This document shows, piece after piece, positions 60,490 through 64,000 of a stretch of DNA of 64,000 nucleotides (positions are counted from its first letter, which is position 1; every line of letters starts with the position of its first letter). Source of the stretch: Pelagerythrobacter sp041912895 (GTDB lineage Bacteria > Pseudomonadota > Alphaproteobacteria > Sphingomonadales > Sphingomonadaceae); assembly GCF_041912895.1 (NCBI RefSeq), contig NZ_JAYSGI010000004.1, forward strand, positions 124,001-188,000, given 5' to 3'. The position numbers and the translations under genes were made by a program. The notes below the pieces were generated by a model. It was given only the letters and a program-made list of their open reading frames with translations, was not told where the DNA came from and did not search any database.

Positions 60490-61599
60490 CAGGTTGGGCA
60501 ATGGCGCGCGCCCGAGGGCGCCGCCGTCGCTCGCGAACAGGTGTACGGCTTCGGCGGGAACGTTCAGCGCCACCGTGTCGCCGGCTGCGACCGGCGTGTC
60601 TCCCGCAGTGCGCCAGACGAGCCCGCCAGGGTCTTCACCGAGCCGGACGTGGCGCTCGCCGCCGAACCATTCGACGAACGCCGCGCGGCGCGGGGCGAGC
60701 GGGATGCGGCCTCCGCCCGCCTCGAGCGTCAGGGCCTCGGGCCGCACCGCTACGGTCACGTCGGTCCCGGGCGACACGGGTTCGGCGAGCGGGCCGAGCA
60801 CGATCGTTTCCGCCTCTCCGCCGCCCAGCGCGATCGCGGTGCCGCGCGTGTCGGCGCGAACGATCCGGCCGGGCAGGGTGTTGATCGGCGGCTGGCCGAA
60901 GAACCCGGCGGCGAACAATGTCGCAGGACGGTGATAGAGTGCTTCGGGCGTCCCCTGCTGCTCGATCCGCCCGTCGCGCATCAGCACGATCCGGTCGGCG
61001 AGCGCCATCGCCTCGGCCTGGTCGTGGGTGACGTAGAGCGTCGAGGCGCTCAGCCGCGCGTGCAGTTCGGCGAATTCGCGCCGCATCTGCGTGCGCAGGC
61101 CGGCGTCGAGATTGGACAGCGGCTCGTCAAACAGGAACAGCGCGGGCTCGCGCACGATCGCGCGGCCGATCGCGACCCGCTGGCGCTGGCCGCCCGAAAG
61201 CTCGGCCGGCTTGCGGTGCATCAGGCCGCCGAGCCCGAGCAGTTCGCAGGCCCGGGCCACGCTGTCGTCGATGGCGGACTTCGGGCGCCCGGCCATCTTC
61301 AACGGGAAGGCGATGTTCTGCGCGACCGTCATCTGCGGATAGAGCGCGTAGGTCTGGAACACCATCGCCACCCCGCGCTCGCCCGCAGGCAGCCCGTCCA
61401 CGCGCCGCTCACCGATCGCGATTTCGCCGCTGTCGGGCGCTTCCAGCCCCGCGATCAGCCGCAACAAGGTGGATTTGCCGCAGCCCGAGGGGCCCACCAG
61501 GACGACGAATTCGCCGTCGCCGATCGTCAGGTCGAAACTGTCGAACAGCACCGACGGCCCGAAACGCTTGCCGACACCGGACAAGGTTGCACCCGGCAA
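60487..61599 (-). CDS. ABC sugar transporter ATPase (UgpC/MsmX type)
   Basis: A 370-residue ATPase. Walker A GPSGCGKST at residues 36-44, Q-loop MVFQTYALYP, signature LSGGQRQR near 135, Walker B LFLFDEPLSNLD near 155, then a C-terminal TOBE-like regulatory domain (VAVRPEALTLEAGGG). It powers the MalF/MalG-like importer encoded after lacI. No ATG fits: TTG 61599 with GGGAGA about 5 bases upstream is chosen. Ninety-one bases (61600-61690) separate it from the chemoreceptor gene. Confidence 0.9.
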   Translation of the reverse strand: MPGATLSGVGKRFGPSVLFDSFDLTIGDGEFVVLVGPSGCGKSTLLRLIAGLEAPDSGEIAIGERRVDGLPAGERGVAMVFQTYALYPQMTVAQNIAFPLKMAGRPKSAIDDSVARACELLGLGGLMHRKPAELSGGQRQRVAIGRAIVREPALFLFDEPLSNLDAGLRTQMRREFAELHARLSASTLYVTHDQAEAMALADRIVLMRDGRIEQQGTPEALYHRPATLFAAGFFGQPPINTLPGRIVRADTRGTAIALGGGEAETIVLGPLAEPVSPGTDVTVAVRPEALTLEAGGGRIPLAPRRAAFVEWFGGERHVRLGEDPGGLVWRTAGDTPVAAGDTVALNVPAEAVHLFASDGGALGRAPLPNL

Positions 61600-61690
61600 T
61601 TGTCTCTCCCATCCGCAGGCGCGCGTGCCCGTTCGCGGGCGGTCATAGCGCCGGCGGGGCCTGCGCACCAACCATCTTTGGGCAGCGCGC

Positions 61691-63052
61691 TCAGCGGCGC
61701 TTGTGGATCACCTGCATGATGCGCGAGACCTGCGTGCGCAGAGCGGAGGCCTGATCCTCCAGTTCGGTCGCGGAAGCGAGCACTTGGGATGCGGCGGCAC
61801 CGGTCGACAGCGCGGTTTCGCGCACCTGTTCGACATTCGACCTGATTTCGGTGGTGCCACGCGCGGCGAGATCGATGTTGCGCGCCAGTTCCTGCCCCGC
61901 GACCGACTGCTGATCGACCGCCGACGCGATCGATACCGCAGTCGCTTCGAGCTGCTGGACCTGTTCCTCGACCGCGCGCAGGGCGCCGACGCTGGCGCCG
62001 GTCGATTCCTGGATTGCGCGAATCTGCTGCGCCACCTGCTCGGTCGCGCGCCCGGTCTGCGACGCCAGTTCCTTCACTTCGGAAGCGACCACCGCAAAGC
62101 CGCGTCCCGCTTCGCCGCCCCGCGCCGCCTCGATCGACGCGTTGAGCGCCAGCAGGTTGGTGCGCCGCGCGATGGTGGAAATCAGTTCGACCACCTGGCC
62201 GATCTGTTCCGCCGTGGCCGACAGCGTGGAAATCGTATCGTTGGCCTGCTTGGTCGAGCCGGTCGCCTGCCGCGCGAGTTCGGCCGAATGGGCCGCCTGG
62301 CGGCTGATCTCGCCGATCGACATCGCGAATTCGTCGGACGCGGCGGCGGCGGCGGTCACGCCCGCGGACGCCTCGCTCATCGCCTGTGCGACGCGCTGGG
62401 TCTGCGCCGTGCCCTCCTCGGCGGCGGCAGCCATCGAGCTCGCGGTCGCCTGGAGTTGCGCCGAAGCCGCGCCGACGCTCGATACGACTCCGGCCACGCT
62501 GCTCTCGAAGGTTCGGGCGAAGGCGCTCACTTCCTTTTCACGCCGCTCGCGCTCGCTGCGGCGACTGGCGAACATCTCGTCCAGCTTGTGGCCCGATTTC
62601 AGGAAGACCTCGAACGCGCGGGCGATCTCGCCGATCTCGTCGCGCCGCCCGATCCCGGCGATGGTGAAATCGCGGTGCCCGGCGGCGAGCGCGGACATGT
62701 CGTCGGCCAACTTCGCCAGTTGGCCCGAGGTGTCGACGGTCATCGCGCGGATGGCGCCGACGCCGAGGGCGATCGTGACGACCACCACGCCGGCGATCGC
62801 CCAGCGCATGCCGGCGATCGCACCTGCGTCGTTCGCGCCGAGGCCGAACCAGGCCAGCGCGGCGGCGAGGCTCATGCCGGCGAGCGGCACGCCGCCGACC
62901 AGCGCGATCTTGCGCGAGAGCGGCTGGTCGTCGAACCAGCGGCGGAGTGGCAACCGTTGCGGGTCGGCGGCATGCGCGGTCTCGGCGAGAGCGATGCGTT
63001 CGATCTCGTCGCGCATTTCGTCGGAGGCCACGATCCGGGTATGGGCATTCAT
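61691..63052 (-). CDS. Methyl-accepting chemotaxis-like protein without a periplasmic sensor domain
   Basis: A 453-residue protein. Two close membrane helices (about 47-70 and 79-102) are separated by only a few residues, so no ligand domain lies between them. A HAMP domain (about 105-160) precedes a long coiled-coil signalling domain whose tip includes EVKELASQTGRATEQVAQQI. It probably signals to a CheA-like kinase, sensing membrane state or cytoplasmic cues. ATG 63052 overlaps the end of the GGDEF-EAL gene by four bases. Confidence 0.9.
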   Translation of the reverse strand: MNAHTRIVASDEMRDEIERIALAETAHAADPQRLPLRRWFDDQPLSRKIALVGGVPLAGMSLAAALAWFGLGANDAGAIAGMRWAIAGVVVVTIALGVGAIRAMTVDTSGQLAKLADDMSALAAGHRDFTIAGIGRRDEIGEIARAFEVFLKSGHKLDEMFASRRSERERREKEVSAFARTFESSVAGVVSSVGAASAQLQATASSMAAAAEEGTAQTQRVAQAMSEASAGVTAAAAASDEFAMSIGEISRQAAHSAELARQATGSTKQANDTISTLSATAEQIGQVVELISTIARRTNLLALNASIEAARGGEAGRGFAVVASEVKELASQTGRATEQVAQQIRAIQESTGASVGALRAVEEQVQQLEATAVSIASAVDQQSVAGQELARNIDLAARGTTEIRSNVEQVRETALSTGAAASQVLASATELEDQASALRTQVSRIMQVIHKRR

Positions 63053-64000
63053 GCTACTTTCCTTCCGGCGCGTTCGACCGCCGCGTGGGTTCTTTCGGAA
63101 ACGGGCCGGGCGAGGTGTTGCGCCACTTCGCTCGAAGGCATCGGCGCAAAATAGAGCCAGCCCTGGATGTGGTCGCAGCCCGCGCTGCGGACCATCGCGG
63201 CCTGGTCAGCGGTCTCGACCCCTTCGGCGGTGACCCGCATCTTGAGCGCACGTGCCATCGAGATGCTCGACAGCATCATCGCGCGCGAGCTTTCGTCGAT
63301 CGCCGAATCGACCACCAGCGACCGGTCGAGCTTGAGCTTTTCGAACCGGAACTGGCGCAAAAAGCCGATCGAGGCGTAGCCGGTGCCGAAATCGTCGAGC
63401 ACGACGTCGACCCCGAGCCCGCGGACGAGATCGAGGCTGCGTTCGGCGACGACCGGATCGAGCACGAGACAGGTCTCGGTGATCTCGAGCTCGAGCCGTT
63501 CGGGGGGAAGCCCCGTCTCTTCGAGAATCTGCCCGAGCTGGAAGGGGAACTCGGGATTGCGCAGCTGCGCGGCCGAGATGTTGACCGACAGCTTGATGTT
63601 CCACGGCAGCGCGTCGCTGCACGCGCGCTTGAGCACCCACAGCCCGATCGCGTTGATGAGGCCCGATTCTTCCGCGATGGGGATGAATTCCGCCGGGGTG
63701 ATCGCGCGCCCGTCGGGCCGGTCCCAGCGCAACAGCGATTCGACCGCCACGACGTAATGCGATCGCGCGTCGACCAATGGCTGGTAATGGACGCGGAATT
63801 CGTCGTTCAGCAGCGCCGCGCGCAGCTCGTTGTCGAGATCGCGCATCGCCTCGAGGCTGCGGTCGAATTCGCTCTTGAACCAGGTGCAGCGCATCTTGCC
63901 GCCGCGCTTCGAGACGTACATCGCGACATCGGCGCGCCGCAGCAGTTCGGAGGATTCGATCGCCTTGCCCGCTTCGCAGCGCGCCAGGCCGATGCTCGCG
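63049..64000 (-). CDS. GGDEF-EAL protein, 5' part outside the window
   Basis: A partial protein of 316 residues entering from the right edge. The first visible residues (SIGLARCEAGKAIESSELLRR then ADVAMYVSKRGG) are the end of a GGDEF domain. An EAL domain follows with VESLLRWDRPDG (the EAL triad reads ESL here), LELEITETCLV and DDFGTGYASIGFLRQFRFEKLKLD, EGVET and QGWLYFAPMP. Most residues for cyclic di-GMP hydrolysis appear present. It is co-translated with the chemoreceptor-like gene. Confidence 0.9.
   Translation of the reverse strand, partial: ASIGLARCEAGKAIESSELLRRADVAMYVSKRGGKMRCTWFKSEFDRSLEAMRDLDNELRAALLNDEFRVHYQPLVDARSHYVVAVESLLRWDRPDGRAITPAEFIPIAEESGLINAIGLWVLKRACSDALPWNIKLSVNISAAQLRNPEFPFQLGQILEETGLPPERLELEITETCLVLDPVVAERSLDLVRGLGVDVVLDDFGTGYASIGFLRQFRFEKLKLDRSLVVDSAIDESSRAMMLSSISMARALKMRVTAEGVETADQAAMVRSAGCDHIQGWLYFAPMPSSEVAQHLARPVSERTHAAVERAGRKVA

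Noticed and set aside
1..64000. Mobile elements, prophage genes or CRISPR arrays
   Set aside because: No transposase, integrase, terminal inverted repeat pair, phage structural gene or regularly spaced repeat was found. The tRNA end at 8090 is not followed by an integrase or a repeated attachment sequence.

Overview
The window is chromosomal DNA from a GC-rich alphaproteobacterium, most likely a sphingomonad of the Erythrobacteraceae type. This rests on overall gene style, TonB-dependent receptors paired with lipoprotein hydrolases, NodT-type efflux, a DUF1674 protein, and AMP-ligase/acyl-CoA dehydrogenase clusters with TetR regulators. The genus cannot be fixed from the sequence alone. No insertion sequence, prophage or CRISPR array was seen.

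1-10.7 kb is mostly housekeeping: the tail of a possible TetR regulator, a perfect operator-like palindrome and a cytochrome P450; a DUF1674 protein and rsmB; an OmpA-family protein; msrA; an exported methyltransferase-fold protein; a SIMPL lipoprotein; aguB; folK, whose stop codon lies inside a tRNA-Lys(TTT) gene; a two-module glycosyltransferase; and fpr, which has a Fur-box-like site upstream. 10.7-16.3 kb holds a three-gene RND efflux operon (membrane fusion protein, permease, NodT outer-membrane lipoprotein).

16.4-37.6 kb looks like a catabolic locus for a hydrophobic, ester-containing or acyl compound. It has a TonB receptor, two paralogous carboxylesterase lipoproteins, an AlkK-like acyl-CoA ligase, a TetR regulator, an MFE-2-type SDR dehydrogenase, a Spinster-like MFS carrier and an FG-GAP-repeat lipoprotein, all on the plus strand. 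A serine beta-lactamase-fold hydrolase and a bifunctional enoyl-CoA hydratase/3-hydroxyacyl-CoA dehydrogenase follow on the minus strand. A second ligase is preceded by a leader ORF that begins like a thiolase and then breaks off. A regulator with two fused TetR modules and two adjacent acyl-CoA dehydrogenases complete the locus. No intact thiolase is present. The substrate is unknown.

37.7-61.6 kb is a glycan-use locus: a FucP/GluP-like sugar symporter, GH97, an MFS carrier, a diguanylate cyclase with an apparent frameshift, a sulfatase, GH3, an Oar-like TonB receptor and a PF10091 (GH144-like) hydrolase. A minus-strand run then encodes an ABC ATPase, LacI, a Tat-type binding lipoprotein, two permeases, an alpha/beta hydrolase, GH1 and an EEP-family lipoprotein. 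Three LacI-type palindromes (core AACCGGTT, one with a single mismatch) lie upstream of the symporter/GH97 pair, the GH3/TonB receptor pair, and lacI itself. They suggest one regulon. A plausible path is outer-membrane uptake, periplasmic cleavage by GH144/GH3/GH97, ABC import, and cytoplasmic GH1 hydrolysis. A beta-1,2-glucan-like substrate is an inference.

61.7-64 kb holds a chemoreceptor-like protein without a periplasmic sensor domain, overlapped by the end of a GGDEF-EAL protein that runs off the window.
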